Positions 38,303 to 46,210 of a stretch of DNA of 64,000 bases are shown here, piece after piece (the stretch's first letter is position 1; each line of letters begins with the position of its first letter). The notes beneath the pieces were generated by a model, which worked only from the letters and a program-made list of their open reading frames with translations, did no database searches and was not told where the DNA came from. Origin of the DNA: Acinetobacter tjernbergiae DSM 14971 = CIP 107465 (GTDB lineage: Bacteria > Pseudomonadota > Gammaproteobacteria > Pseudomonadales > Moraxellaceae); assembly GCF_000374425.1 (NCBI RefSeq), contig NZ_KB894358.1, forward strand, positions 113,845-177,844, written 5' to 3'. The position numbers and the translations under genes were made by a program.

Positions 38303-38326
38303 GAAGCTCGAAAGAGCTTCTTTTTT
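38303..38326 (+). terminator. Rho-independent terminator after the DUF2218 gene
   Basis: GAAGCTC-GAAA-GAGCTTC followed by six T residues, a textbook tetraloop terminator starting at the stop codon. Confidence 0.93.
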
Positions 38327-38426
38327 AATTCATTACTTTTTCGAGTTGAATTATATGGATATGGAGCTGTAAGCGATCATTTTCAATCCGAAATCTATCT
38401 AATTTTTCGAAAATATCTGATGTCAT
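38325..38426 (-). CDS. Possible 33-residue coiled-coil peptide
   Basis: This short minus-strand reading frame downstream of the second attC-like site encodes an amphipathic peptide (MTSDIFEKLDRFRIENDRLQ...). It has no good ribosome-binding site and its end runs into the T tract of the opposing terminator. It may be a cassette remnant, or it may not be expressed. Confidence 0.25.
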   Translation of the reverse strand: MTSDIFEKLDRFRIENDRLQLHIHIIQLEKVMN

Positions 38427-38433
38427 ATCTTTA

Positions 38434-38805
38434 TCAATAAGCCATAACGTTGAAGTTAAGGCGGTACGCTGAAGTATCCATCTTAAAACGACTGTTAGCC
38501 ACTTTAATCTGCAAAGTTGTACTCTGCACTTTTACCACCCCTTTTTCAAGCACTACACGACAGCCCCATCGCCCGAAGGTTTTTGACTCTACCATAAAGA
38601 TCACACCCGACTCTTGGTGAGGGAGATTAAGACCATGCTCCTTGGCGAAGGCACTCAATGCTGCAACTGACATACCAAAAGTAATTTCACCACAGGTTTG
38701 GCGCATACGGCTCTCAGCGCTACCAAAGGAATACGAGCAATAAGAGATACTACCAACAATAAGGAGACCTATCATCAGATTTGCTACTTTACTGAATTTG
38801 CTCAC
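38434..38805 (-). CDS. Cassette-borne protein with an N-terminal membrane anchor, unknown
   Basis: This 123-residue protein starts at a GTG with AAGGA upstream, 14 bases after the end of the preceding attC-like site, the usual layout of an integron cassette. It has one N-terminal hydrophobic segment (VANLMIGLLIVGSISYCSYS). The exported or anchored domain that follows has two cysteines (RQTCGEITFG and GRWGCRVVLE). Its last about 22 codons run through the second attC-like site (MDTSAYRLNFNVMAY), so the stop may have moved. I do not recognise a family. Confidence 0.6.
   Translation of the reverse strand: MSKFSKVANLMIGLLIVGSISYCSYSFGSAESRMRQTCGEITFGMSVAALSAFAKEHGLNLPHQESGVIFMVESKTFGRWGCRVVLEKGVVKVQSTTLQIKVANSRFKMDTSAYRLNFNVMAY
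38441..38500 (-). other. attC-like recombination site 2 (60 bp)
   Basis: Read on the minus strand it begins GGCTAACAGTCGTTTTAAG, matching the R''/L'' half of attC. It ends CTTAACTTCAACGTTATGGC, matching the L'/R' half of classical 59-base elements. The length is exactly 60 bases. The core GTTATGG departs from GTTRRRY, so it may be worn. It shares AAGRTGGATRCTT with attC-like site 1. Confidence 0.65.
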
Positions 38806-38818
38806 GAACTTTCCTTAG

Positions 38819-38878
38819 TGGGAACGTTGGAGCTAAAACACTCTACTGAAAGCATCCACCTTGAACGACTTGTTAGGT
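38819..38878 (-). other. attC-like recombination site 1 (60 bp)
   Basis: On the minus strand it starts ACCTAACAAGTCGTTCAAGG with a perfect R'' (RYYYAAC). It ends AGCTCCAACGTTCCCA, in the position and rhythm of L'/R' though the final core is GTTCCCA rather than GTTRRRY. It is exactly 60 bases, overlaps the TAA stop of the cassette gene, and is followed by the next cassette gene. Confidence 0.7.
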
Positions 38879-39238
38879 TGCACTCATGATTTCTAGATTC
38901 CCATCTACAAATCCGATTACAACGGCTCTGGCACCCCTAAGAACTAGAGCTCCTTGTCTTTCAGTGGTTAAGTAATTCTCAATTAGAGTTCTCATCATTG
39001 CTAGGCACTCCTCCCAATCGCCTGCACAAATAGATAAGGGAATGTCTATGCCACGGACAGTGGGTACGAAATCCTCATTACATGCCCAATCTTCATCGTT
39101 AAGATCAAAGGAAGCTGATCCTATAAGCTCTATTCTATATGGCTCATAAAGATTAAAAGAGTAAGCGATAACTCTTTCTAGAATGGATTCTGAAAGGCAG
39201 AGATCTATCCAATTAAAAAACTCCTCTCTGAAATTCAC
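38873..39238 (-). CDS. Cassette-borne acidic protein of unknown function
   Basis: This acidic soluble protein (121 residues from the GTG at 39236-39238, with GGAG upstream; a TTG at 39256 is an alternative) reads VNFREEFFNWIDLCLSESIL, then ASFDLNDEDWACNEDF and RGARAVVIGFVDGNLEIMSAT. Length, acidity and context resemble immunity-type or other small cassette proteins, but I cannot place it. Its stop codon TAA is the start of the attC-like site, typical of integron cassettes. A GTTAGAT core lies just upstream at 39256-39262 on the minus strand. Confidence 0.65.
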   Translation of the reverse strand: MNFREEFFNWIDLCLSESILERVIAYSFNLYEPYRIELIGSASFDLNDEDWACNEDFVPTVRGIDIPLSICAGDWEECLAMMRTLIENYLTTERQGALVLRGARAVVIGFVDGNLEIMSAT

Positions 39239-39255
39239 ACCGAAATCTCCGTTCA

Positions 39256-39262
39256 ATCTAAC
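39256..39262 (-). other. Integron-type core site (GTTRRRY) at the cassette boundary
   Basis: GTTAGAT on the minus strand sits 18 bases before the preferred start of the first cassette gene, where the recombination point of the upstream partner site should be. A second GTTAGAT lies at 39342-39348. Seven-base matches are weak alone; position is the argument. Confidence 0.4.
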
Positions 39263-39385
39263 TACAGATATATGGCATAACTACCATATAATTAAAAAAA
39301 GATATCGCACAATTTTTCTTTTCATTTCGTGGCATTACTCTATCTAACAATTTAGCCTACATATCAAATGGACTACAAAATACTC

Positions 39386-40225
39386 TTAATGCTTTTCTAA
39401 CTGAATCGCATGGAATTGCAGATGATCATTGATAAAACTTTGAATAAAGTAATACCCATGATCATAGCCCTTGTGTTGGCGTAGGGTTAAATGTTGCCCT
39501 GCATCTAGGCAAGCTTGCTTAAATTTTTCAGGGTTTAATTGAGCATAAAACTGATCGTCTAGACCTTGATCAATTAAAATTTCCTCAAAGATTCCACCCT
39601 TTTGCTGAACTAAAGCGGTTGCATCATGCGCTAACCATTGCTGTTGATCCGCACCTAAATATTGGCTAAATGCCTTTTCACCCCATGGGCAAATACTTGG
39701 CGCACAAATCGGAGCAAAAGCTGAAACTGATTTAAATTGTTCTGGGTATTTAAATGCCAAGGTTAACGCACCATGTCCACCCATTGAATGTCCAAAAATC
39801 CCAATCTGACTTTCGATAATTGGAAATGCTTGTAAAACGTGTGCGTAGAGTTCATCAACCAAATAAGACTCCATTTGGTAATGTTCAGCCCAAGGTTGTT
39901 GAATTGCATTGATATAAAAGCCTGCACCCTGACCAATATCCCAATGATCACCTTGTGCAACGCCCTCCCCACGCGGAGAAGTATCAGGGCTAATTAAAAT
40001 CAGACTCAGTCGAGCAGCCATACGCTGTGCATGTGCTTTAATTGCAAAGGTCTCTTCAGTACAAGTCAAACCTGCAAGATAGAATAATGCTGAACAAGGC
40101 TTTCCTTCTAAAGCAGCAGGAGGTAAATACACTCCAACTTTGGTTAAACCGTTAAGATGCTGTGATTCCAGTTGATAAATACGCTGTTCACCCTCAAAAC
40201 AACGATTTTTTTGCAGTAGCTGCAT
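39386..40225 (-). CDS. fghA: S-formylglutathione hydrolase
   Basis: This esterase-D-family enzyme (279 residues) hydrolyses S-formylglutathione in glutathione-dependent formaldehyde detoxification. The nucleophile motif is GHSMGGHGALTLAFKYP, the catalytic Asp is probably in LIDQGLDDQF and the His in HKGYDHGYYFI. The start is the ATG at 40223-40225, preceded by AGGAT; this gives the usual length and a 32-base overlap with the upstream C13 peptidase gene. No formaldehyde dehydrogenase lies next to it. Confidence 0.9.
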   Translation of the reverse strand: MQLLQKNRCFEGEQRIYQLESQHLNGLTKVGVYLPPAALEGKPCSALFYLAGLTCTEETFAIKAHAQRMAARLSLILISPDTSPRGEGVAQGDHWDIGQGAGFYINAIQQPWAEHYQMESYLVDELYAHVLQAFPIIESQIGIFGHSMGGHGALTLAFKYPEQFKSVSAFAPICAPSICPWGEKAFSQYLGADQQQWLAHDATALVQQKGGIFEEILIDQGLDDQFYAQLNPEKFKQACLDAGQHLTLRQHKGYDHGYYFIQSFINDHLQFHAIQLEKH

Positions 40226-41639
40226 GTTGATTATCCTGTGTTTTTGTAATGTCTGTTGTTGTGATATTTTGTGTTGGGAATAGATACGGCTCAAGTTGTG
40301 GCAACATCAATTCCATGTTACGACCAATGGCCCATTGCGGTTCAGATGGTTCAAATCCTTGCGCGGTTTCCCACTGTGTCACAGTTTGCTTAGACTGATC
40401 AAATGCTTTTTTGATTGAGGATTGCTCACGCATCGCTAAATCAAAGAAAGCTCGACCGAAGTAAGTATAATCTGCTTCATTATTACAGCCAAAAGAGGTT
40501 TTATCTGCTGCTGAAGCGGTAATAATTAAAGTTTCAGGCGACTGTAATGCAGGAATGAAGCTCCCCGAATAACACGCTGAAATAACAATAACGCGCCAAC
40601 GAATACCTGACTTATCGAGCGTTTCACGTAGCCATTTTGGATCGACTTGCCCCAACTCTAAAGGTGCATTTTCAATTTCAAAGTGATTACGCTCGCCATG
40701 CGATGTCATATACAGGAATAACACATCACTATCACGATTCATCTGCTGCCCAATACGGCGCAAAGCCAACTCAATACTGGTTTTAGAGGCAATCGGAACA
40801 TCTAAACGTGTCGCAGAATTATTAATCAACATAATAGAACGACCAAACGTTCCAAAACGTGTATCAAACTGCTCTCTGATGCGCTCAATCTCAGATTTGA
40901 ATACATCAGCATAGCTATCCCCTGCGACACCCATAAAATACCAGTGGCTTTTCGCAATATCTCCATATTGGATTTGATCTAATGCTTTATCCAACACATG
41001 ACTTTGCGCATAAAAAGCATCTTCAGCAAAACTTGGTGGGGTTTCTTCAACTTTCCAAATCGGCTGATCTTTTACCGAGAGTTGCCAAACCACCATCGTT
41101 GCAATCGTTGCCACAAAGACTAAGGCACGTTCCCACCACGGCCAATTTAATGCCCGTGAAAATACCCAAATCACAGCCAGACTTTGCCAGACAAATAGTC
41201 CAACAAACAAAGGCGGCAAGAAACCGTTATAGATGGTATCGGGAATAAAATTAAGATAGCCGTTTGAACCTAAATATTGAATCAAACACTGTAACAATAA
41301 GATATTGGTATCAAGCACTAACCACAATAACGCAGGTACAAGCATCAAACGGGTTTGATTCATACGTTGCGAAAGGAAAATACCCACAATTAAGGCAATA
41401 AAAGGCCAAAGTGCATAACCAATCAATCCTTGTGGATTGAATTCACCAATTTGCCCTGCCACCAACCAACTATAAAGTGAGTTGGTACATCCACCTAAGA
41501 TCCCCCAGATAATGAGTTGAGTAATTGATGGATGGACAACCTGTAAGGAACGTCGAGACCCAAGGAACAACCACATTCCAGCAATTTGGTTACTTTTAAA
41601 ATCATGCCAGATATTAATGGAGGGTTTAAGGTCTATCAT
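40194..41639 (-). CDS. Membrane protein with a C13 (legumain-like) peptidase domain
   Basis: This 481-residue protein has about five transmembrane helices in residues 40-195. The cytoplasmic or periplasmic C-terminal domain follows (about 215-450), with the clan CD catalytic pair: His in FLYMTSHGERN and Cys in VIVISACYSGSF. This matches the bacterial C13 family seen in Acinetobacter and relatives; substrates are unknown. Its start overlaps the end of a 49-codon frame by 14 bases, and its end overlaps fghA. Confidence 0.82.
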   Translation of the reverse strand: MIDLKPSINIWHDFKSNQIAGMWLFLGSRRSLQVVHPSITQLIIWGILGGCTNSLYSWLVAGQIGEFNPQGLIGYALWPFIALIVGIFLSQRMNQTRLMLVPALLWLVLDTNILLLQCLIQYLGSNGYLNFIPDTIYNGFLPPLFVGLFVWQSLAVIWVFSRALNWPWWERALVFVATIATMVVWQLSVKDQPIWKVEETPPSFAEDAFYAQSHVLDKALDQIQYGDIAKSHWYFMGVAGDSYADVFKSEIERIREQFDTRFGTFGRSIMLINNSATRLDVPIASKTSIELALRRIGQQMNRDSDVLFLYMTSHGERNHFEIENAPLELGQVDPKWLRETLDKSGIRWRVIVISACYSGSFIPALQSPETLIITASAADKTSFGCNNEADYTYFGRAFFDLAMREQSSIKKAFDQSKQTVTQWETAQGFEPSEPQWAIGRNMELMLPQLEPYLFPTQNITTTDITKTQDNQHAATAKKSLF

Positions 41640-41775
41640 AAAATTCTTCGGGTGTTTCTCTTTTTAAGCCTAAACTGAAAATATGTTCATCTTTTATAAA
41701 ATGAATATCGCTTTTCCCAAAAAGGTACGATGTACCATTCTCATTTAAGCTCGACAAGAATTTTTTATCAATCAT
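41626..41775 (-). CDS. Possible 49-residue protein ahead of the C13 peptidase gene
   Basis: This unbroken frame (MIDKKFLSSLNENGTSYLFG..., ending EEFYDRP) overlaps the first 14 bases of the C13 peptidase gene in another frame, as coupled genes do. No clear ribosome-binding site precedes it and I do not recognise it. Codon content looks gene-like for this AT-rich stretch. Confidence 0.35.
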   Translation of the reverse strand: MIDKKFLSSLNENGTSYLFGKSDIHFIKDEHIFSLGLKRETPEEFYDRP

Positions 41776-41842
41776 GCTTTTGCACTATATCACAAATCTT
41801 TACCGAGCATTGACCTAAGCTAAACAATCAGTTGGATCAAAG

Positions 41843-42652
41843 TTAAATTGAACCTTTGGGAAAATATGCATCAAAACGGCAGGCATCACCTAACCATTGG
41901 TGATCAGGTGTTTGATCTGCCAGATAAACTGCATGTCGTGGGCGCTTAACGATAACGCGCTTTGCGATCTTATGGGCAAGATGTAACAACTCATCCCCTA
42001 AGTCCATTTCACCATCTTCAGGTAATAACAGATGCAGTAATTGCATTTGCTTTTTGACTTGTGCTTGCTTCTTTTGCACTTGATGATTTTGATCTCGCTG
42101 TGGAAACATCGGGTCTAAATACACCACATCCACTCGCTCGCCTTGCTGTTCTAATCCATGTAGATAGCAATTTGAATCGGCATGAATAAGTTGAATCCGC
42201 TGCATAACAGACTGCAAAAATGGATCGTGTTCCGCTTGAGTTTTCGTATATTCCAATAACACAAATAGGATCGGATGACGTTCAACCAAACGGACATCAG
42301 CACCAAGATAAGCCATCAATAAACTATCATGACCTAAGCCTGCGGTTGCATCAATCAAGCTAGGCTTTTCACCCAATTGACATGCTCTCGCAATCATTTC
42401 AGATTTCAAACTGGCGCGCTTTAAACGAGGAATCTCAGCATGCCAATCAGGTTGCATTTTCATTCCATTGGCAGCAAGACTGAGTCCATCCTCATCTAAA
42501 ACCAAAGCCATTTCTGGATTCAGACGAAGGAAACGTGCATTCACTTTCTCAACGATTTGACCTTTGAGTTCGACATCCAAACTCGCTAAACGGGTTTGAA
42601 GTTGTTGAAATTGCTCTGCATACTCAGTCTGATACCAACAGATCATTTGCAT
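41843..42652 (-). CDS. rsmJ: 16S rRNA (guanine-1516-N2)-methyltransferase
   Basis: RsmJ methylates G1516 of 16S rRNA. The SAM-binding loop [19 protein letters not shown] and the NPPY-like catalytic motif [11 protein letters not shown], typical of RsmJ (DPMFPxR), are clear. The ATG at 42650-42652 shares a base with the uppP stop (TAATG), giving 269 residues and strict translational coupling. Confidence 0.9.
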   Translation of the reverse strand: MQMICWYQTEYAEQFQQLQTRLASLDVELKGQIVEKVNARFLRLNPEMALVLDEDGLSLAANGMKMQPDWHAEIPRLKRASLKSEMIARACQLGEKPSLIDATAGLGHDSLLMAYLGADVRLVERHPILFVLLEYTKTQAEHDPFLQSVMQRIQLIHADSNCYLHGLEQQGERVDVVYLDPMFPQRDQNHQVQKKQAQVKKQMQLLHLLLPEDGEMDLGDELLHLAHKIAKRVIVKRPRHAVYLADQTPDHQWLGDACRFDAYFPKGSI

Positions 42653-43473
42653 TACCAATGCACCCAACCTGTCCACCATGTCGCCAAAATAAATAAACCA
42701 AAGACAATACGATAGTAAGCAAAGGCTGTGAAATCATGCTTAGAGACATAACGAATTAATGCACGAATCACGATCAAAGCTGAAACAAAGGCAACAATAA
42801 TTCCAACTGCTAAAATAGCCATATCATTACTATGTAATTCATGACGCATTTTATACATATCCAGTAAGCCTGCACCCATCAACACAGGAATACCAAGGAA
42901 GAATGAAAATTCAGCTGCTGCTTTACGTGAAATACCTAAGAACAATGAACCAATAATGGTTGAACCAGAACGTGAAGTCCCTGGAATTAACGCAAAACAT
43001 TGAATCAGACCAATCAACGCGGCTTGCTTGAAGGTCAAATCCTCAACTTCAGGGCTTATGACCTGATGTTGACGACGTTCAGCCCATAAAATAATGAAAC
43101 CACCAACAATTAATGCAATTGCAACCGTAACTGCATTAAACAAATAAGCCTTTACCACGTCACCAAAGGTCAAGCCAATAATCACAATTGGAATAGAGGC
43201 GATGATTAAATTAAGGCTTAAACGGCGACCTTGTTCTTGTCCTGTGAGTGCGCCAATTAATGCCCCCCACAGTTTGCCCCAATATTCATAGATTACCGCT
43301 GCAATCGCACCAATTTGCACAGCAACTGCAAACATTTCTCGTTTTTCAAGCGTCCAAAAATCTAGCAATTGTCCAGCTAGAATTAGATGTCCTGTACTTG
43401 AGATTGGTAGAAATTCAGTAATCCCTTCTACCAAACCCATAATTGCTGCTTTAAATAGCAATAAAAGATCCAT
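42652..43473 (-). CDS. uppP: Undecaprenyl-diphosphatase
   Basis: UppP/BacA (273 residues) dephosphorylates undecaprenyl diphosphate to recycle the cell-wall lipid carrier and confers bacitracin tolerance. About eight membrane helices are present, along with the two family motifs: [20 protein letters not shown] near the N-terminus and the phosphatase motif [17 protein letters not shown]. It lies between tsaB and rsmJ on the same strand. Confidence 0.95.
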   Translation of the reverse strand: MDLLLLFKAAIMGLVEGITEFLPISSTGHLILAGQLLDFWTLEKREMFAVAVQIGAIAAVIYEYWGKLWGALIGALTGQEQGRRLSLNLIIASIPIVIIGLTFGDVVKAYLFNAVTVAIALIVGGFIILWAERRQHQVISPEVEDLTFKQAALIGLIQCFALIPGTSRSGSTIIGSLFLGISRKAAAEFSFFLGIPVLMGAGLLDMYKMRHELHSNDMAILAVGIIVAFVSALIVIRALIRYVSKHDFTAFAYYRIVFGLFILATWWTGWVHW

Positions 43474-43481
43474 AATTAACC

Positions 43482-44180
43482 TTAATTCGCTTTACCTTGT
43501 TCTGGAATTTTTTTCCACGCATCATCACGTAAATACACCGGGAGTGCATGCTCAGCATCAACCCATTTTTGCTGCGCTGCATAAATTCGAGCAATTGTTG
43601 CAATATCCTGCGCAGTTGCTCTGATTTCTGGGATAGACGTTTTCAGAATGGAAGCCTCTTGCGAGTCTATTTGATTTGGCTTAACCAGTTCTGAACCTGA
43701 GCCAATCGCCGTGAATTTACAATATGCCGCAGCTTGCTGATAATTTAATAATTTTTCTTCATCGACTGCTTGCATGATGCCATGTTCATCAACGCTAAAA
43801 TTAGCAATATAAACTTCTTGCATACGTGCATCGAGAACAGCTGTAACCTGCTGTAATCCTGTCAAACGATATGCAGCTTGCGCCAACGCTTGCAAGCTTG
43901 ATACAGGAATAACAGGCAAATCTTGTGACCATGCCAATGCTTGGGCAACAGCCGCATTGATACGCACACCACTAAATGAACCTGGCCCGCGACTAAATGC
44001 GATTGCGGTTAAATCGGCTAACTGAGTTTGAGTTTGCAGTAAAGCTTGCTCAGTTAAAGGCAAAATCGTTTGGGTTTGTGCTTTTGGTCGCTCATCTAAT
44101 TGAAAATAGAGTTCTTCAACATCATCAATCAATGAAACAGAACAGTGCTCATTTGCAGTTTCCAATGCAAGCAACTTCAT
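43482..44180 (-). CDS. tsaB: tRNA threonylcarbamoyladenosine biosynthesis protein TsaB
   Basis: TsaB (232 residues) is the ASKHA-fold scaffold that works with TsaD and TsaE to make t6A37 in tRNAs reading ANN codons. The phosphate-1-like MKLLALETANEHCSVSLID and the stretch AIAFSRGPGSFSGVRINAAVAQALAW are diagnostic. It is first of the three genes tsaB-uppP-rsmJ, eight bases before uppP. Confidence 0.92.
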   Translation of the reverse strand: MKLLALETANEHCSVSLIDDVEELYFQLDERPKAQTQTILPLTEQALLQTQTQLADLTAIAFSRGPGSFSGVRINAAVAQALAWSQDLPVIPVSSLQALAQAAYRLTGLQQVTAVLDARMQEVYIANFSVDEHGIMQAVDEEKLLNYQQAAAYCKFTAIGSGSELVKPNQIDSQEASILKTSIPEIRATAQDIATIARIYAAQQKWVDAEHALPVYLRDDAWKKIPEQGKAN

Positions 44181-44270
44181 GCAAAAACCTTAGTCTAAAA
44201 GAGATAAAAAACGTCGAGTATCATACCCCACTCAAGCGCCCTAAGCGAGTTATTGGCTTTTGCTAGATAC

Positions 44271-44296
44271 AAAAAAGCCAAGTCTATACTTGGCTA
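44271..44296 (-). terminator. Terminator after the gamma-carbonic-anhydrase gene
   Basis: AGCCAAGT/ACTTGGCT with a CTAT loop; on the minus strand six T residues follow the stem, 26 bases past the stop. Confidence 0.85.
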
Positions 44297-44321
44297 AATT
44301 TAAATCTAGTTTAGCTTAAAA

Positions 44322-44855
44322 TCATTCGAAGCTAAATTCTTCCAATGCTAAGAAATTTTTATAATGTTCCGCATAATGTAAAGCGCTCAAGCGTAATCGT
44401 GCAGCGCCATGCTCATCTAAAGTCTTAATCACTTTTCCTGGTGATCCCATCACCACAGAATTATCAGGGATAACTTTACCCTCAGGAATCAACGCATTTG
44501 CACCGATAATACAATTTTTACCAATCACCGCATTATTCAAAATTACCGCATTGATACCGATTAAAGAATTATCTCCAATCGTACAACCATGTAACATCGC
44601 TTGATGCCCCACCGTCACATAATCGCCAATATTCAGTTCAATGCCTGCATCGGTATGTAAAACTGCATTTTCTTGAATATTCGAAAAATTTCCAATCCGA
44701 ATAATACTATTATCCGCTCGTACAACTGCACCAAACCAAATACTGACTCGACGCCCCAATTCAGCTTGACCAATCACTGTCGCAGTTGGTGCAATCCAGC
44801 CATCCCAAGGTTCATGTAATGCTTTTGGACTCAATCCCTGATAGGTATACATCAT
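44322..44855 (-). CDS. Gamma-carbonic-anhydrase-like hexapeptide-repeat protein
   Basis: This 177-residue left-handed beta-helix protein of the gamma-CA/YrdA family has hexapeptide repeats from about residue 20 to 140. The three histidines expected to bind metal are present (Leu-His-Thr-Asp, VGHQAMLHG). Members include carbonic anhydrases, thioesterases such as PaaY, and proteins of unknown role. No phenylacetate or carnitine genes are near, so activity is undecided. Confidence 0.88.
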   Translation of the reverse strand: MMYTYQGLSPKALHEPWDGWIAPTATVIGQAELGRRVSIWFGAVVRADNSIIRIGNFSNIQENAVLHTDAGIELNIGDYVTVGHQAMLHGCTIGDNSLIGINAVILNNAVIGKNCIIGANALIPEGKVIPDNSVVMGSPGKVIKTLDEHGAARLRLSALHYAEHYKNFLALEEFSFE

Positions 44856-44885
44856 GACAAAACACCCAATTTAAATAAAAGATAA

Positions 44886-45500
44886 CTAAAACTTAGATAA
44901 TCCAAAATGCGGTGGATTCACTAAAAAAGGCCATTTCTTTTGATGCCCAAGCCCATACTGAAATAACGATACCAACATACGAGCGGTTAAACCCCAAACA
45001 ATTTCATTTTCCACTTGCATGCTTGGAAAATAAATGGATTGTCGAACTAAACGTACTTCATAGGGTAAAGGGGGTGCATCAATTAATTGCTGTAACGGCG
45101 CAAAAAAAATACGATCAATCTCTGTAGGTTGAGCAATTAAGTCCACCTCCGCAGGGATTAATCCTACAATCGGTTTCACAGATAAACCGCTACGGGCTCG
45201 TTGTATCGGCAAATCACCCAACAATTTGACGTCAAAAGGATTAAGTGCTGTTTCTTCCTGTGCCTCACGCAAAGCCACCACAATATTACTGGTATCACTT
45301 GGATCACGTTTACCCCCCGGAAAAGAGACCTCTCCTGCATGTTGCGATAAATGAATCGAACGACGTGTGAGTAAAACTTTCGGTTGAGGCTCTTGTGTAA
45401 TCGCAATTAAAACAGCTGCATCAGCTTGTTGGATTCGTTTGGAAAAACGCAACCGTTGTTGTAAAAGCTGTATTAACGATGGTTCTTCCATATGACTCAT
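44886..45500 (-). CDS. Nudix hydrolase, probable coenzyme A pyrophosphatase
   Basis: This 204-residue enzyme has the NudL-type extended signature LLTRRSIHLSQHAGEVSFPG running into the Nudix box GGKRDPSDTSNIVVALREAQ-EE. This upstream LLTxRS..HxGEVxFPGG pattern marks CoA-diphosphatase-like proteins. It lies 30 bases upstream of the gamma-CA gene on the same strand. Confidence 0.87.
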   Translation of the reverse strand: MSHMEEPSLIQLLQQRLRFSKRIQQADAAVLIAITQEPQPKVLLTRRSIHLSQHAGEVSFPGGKRDPSDTSNIVVALREAQEETALNPFDVKLLGDLPIQRARSGLSVKPIVGLIPAEVDLIAQPTEIDRIFFAPLQQLIDAPPLPYEVRLVRQSIYFPSMQVENEIVWGLTARMLVSLFQYGLGHQKKWPFLVNPPHFGLSKF

Positions 45501-45620
45501 CTCTTTTTCTCTTTTTCCTTACAAATCATCATAACTGAAATTTTAATGACAATCATAGATCATGATGCGAAGTGATAAAAATTCAGTTATGCTGAGTTAT
45601 CTCTATGGTTGATGATAATT

Positions 45621-46169
45621 ATGAGCTTTTGCGTTGCGTGTGGACATCAAACTGAAGCAAAAATCCCGCTAGGCGATCATAAAACACGGCTTGTCTGTAC
45701 ACACTGTGGCAACATCCACTATGAAAATCCGAAAGTCATTTGTGGAGCATTGGCCATTTGGGATGATAAGGTGTTACTTTGTCGACGTGCTATCGAACCT
45801 CGTTATGGACTATGGACACTTCCTGCGGGTTACATGGAATTATTTGAAACCATGGAGCAAGGTGCTGCACGTGAAACACGTGAGGAAGCTGAAGCCGAAG
45901 TTGACATTGAACAACTGTACTGTATGTATAATATTCCGCGTATTGGGCAGATTTATGTGCTGTTCAAAGCACAGATAAAACAAGGTTTATTTGGTGCAGG
46001 GGAAGAAAGCCTCGAATGCCGTTTATTTGAAGAACATGAAATTCCGTGGACAGAACTCGCATTTCCGAGTGTAGAGCAGACTTTAAAACATTATTTCTCA
46101 GATCGTAAGCAAGGGGTATTCCCCTCTCATCTAGAAACATTAGGTACACGTTTAGATCATACGGGTTAA
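45621..46169 (+). CDS. Zinc-ribbon Nudix hydrolase
   Basis: The N-terminus has a four-cysteine zinc ribbon (FCVACGHQ and LVCTHCGN). A Nudix domain follows with box LPAGYMELFETMEQGAARET-REEAEAEV, intact. The layout is like NADH pyrophosphatase NudC but without its N-terminal domain, so the substrate is uncertain (NADH, ADP-ribose or another nucleotide). I use the ATG at 45621 (182 residues), the first Met directly before the zinc ribbon; no strong ribosome-binding site is seen. Confidence 0.85.
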   Translation: MSFCVACGHQTEAKIPLGDHKTRLVCTHCGNIHYENPKVICGALAIWDDKVLLCRRAIEPRYGLWTLPAGYMELFETMEQGAARETREEAEAEVDIEQLYCMYNIPRIGQIYVLFKAQIKQGLFGAGEESLECRLFEEHEIPWTELAFPSVEQTLKHYFSDRKQGVFPSHLETLGTRLDHTG

Positions 46170-46171
46170 AT

Positions 46172-46202
46172 AAAAAAAGACCGCTGATTGCGGTCTTTTT
46201 TA
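46172..46202. terminator. Bidirectional terminator between the Nudix gene and filF
   Basis: AAAAAAGACCGC, loop TGATT, GCGGTCTTTTTT. It is symmetrical and lies between convergent genes. Confidence 0.92.
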
Positions 46203-46210
46203 TCTTTAAT

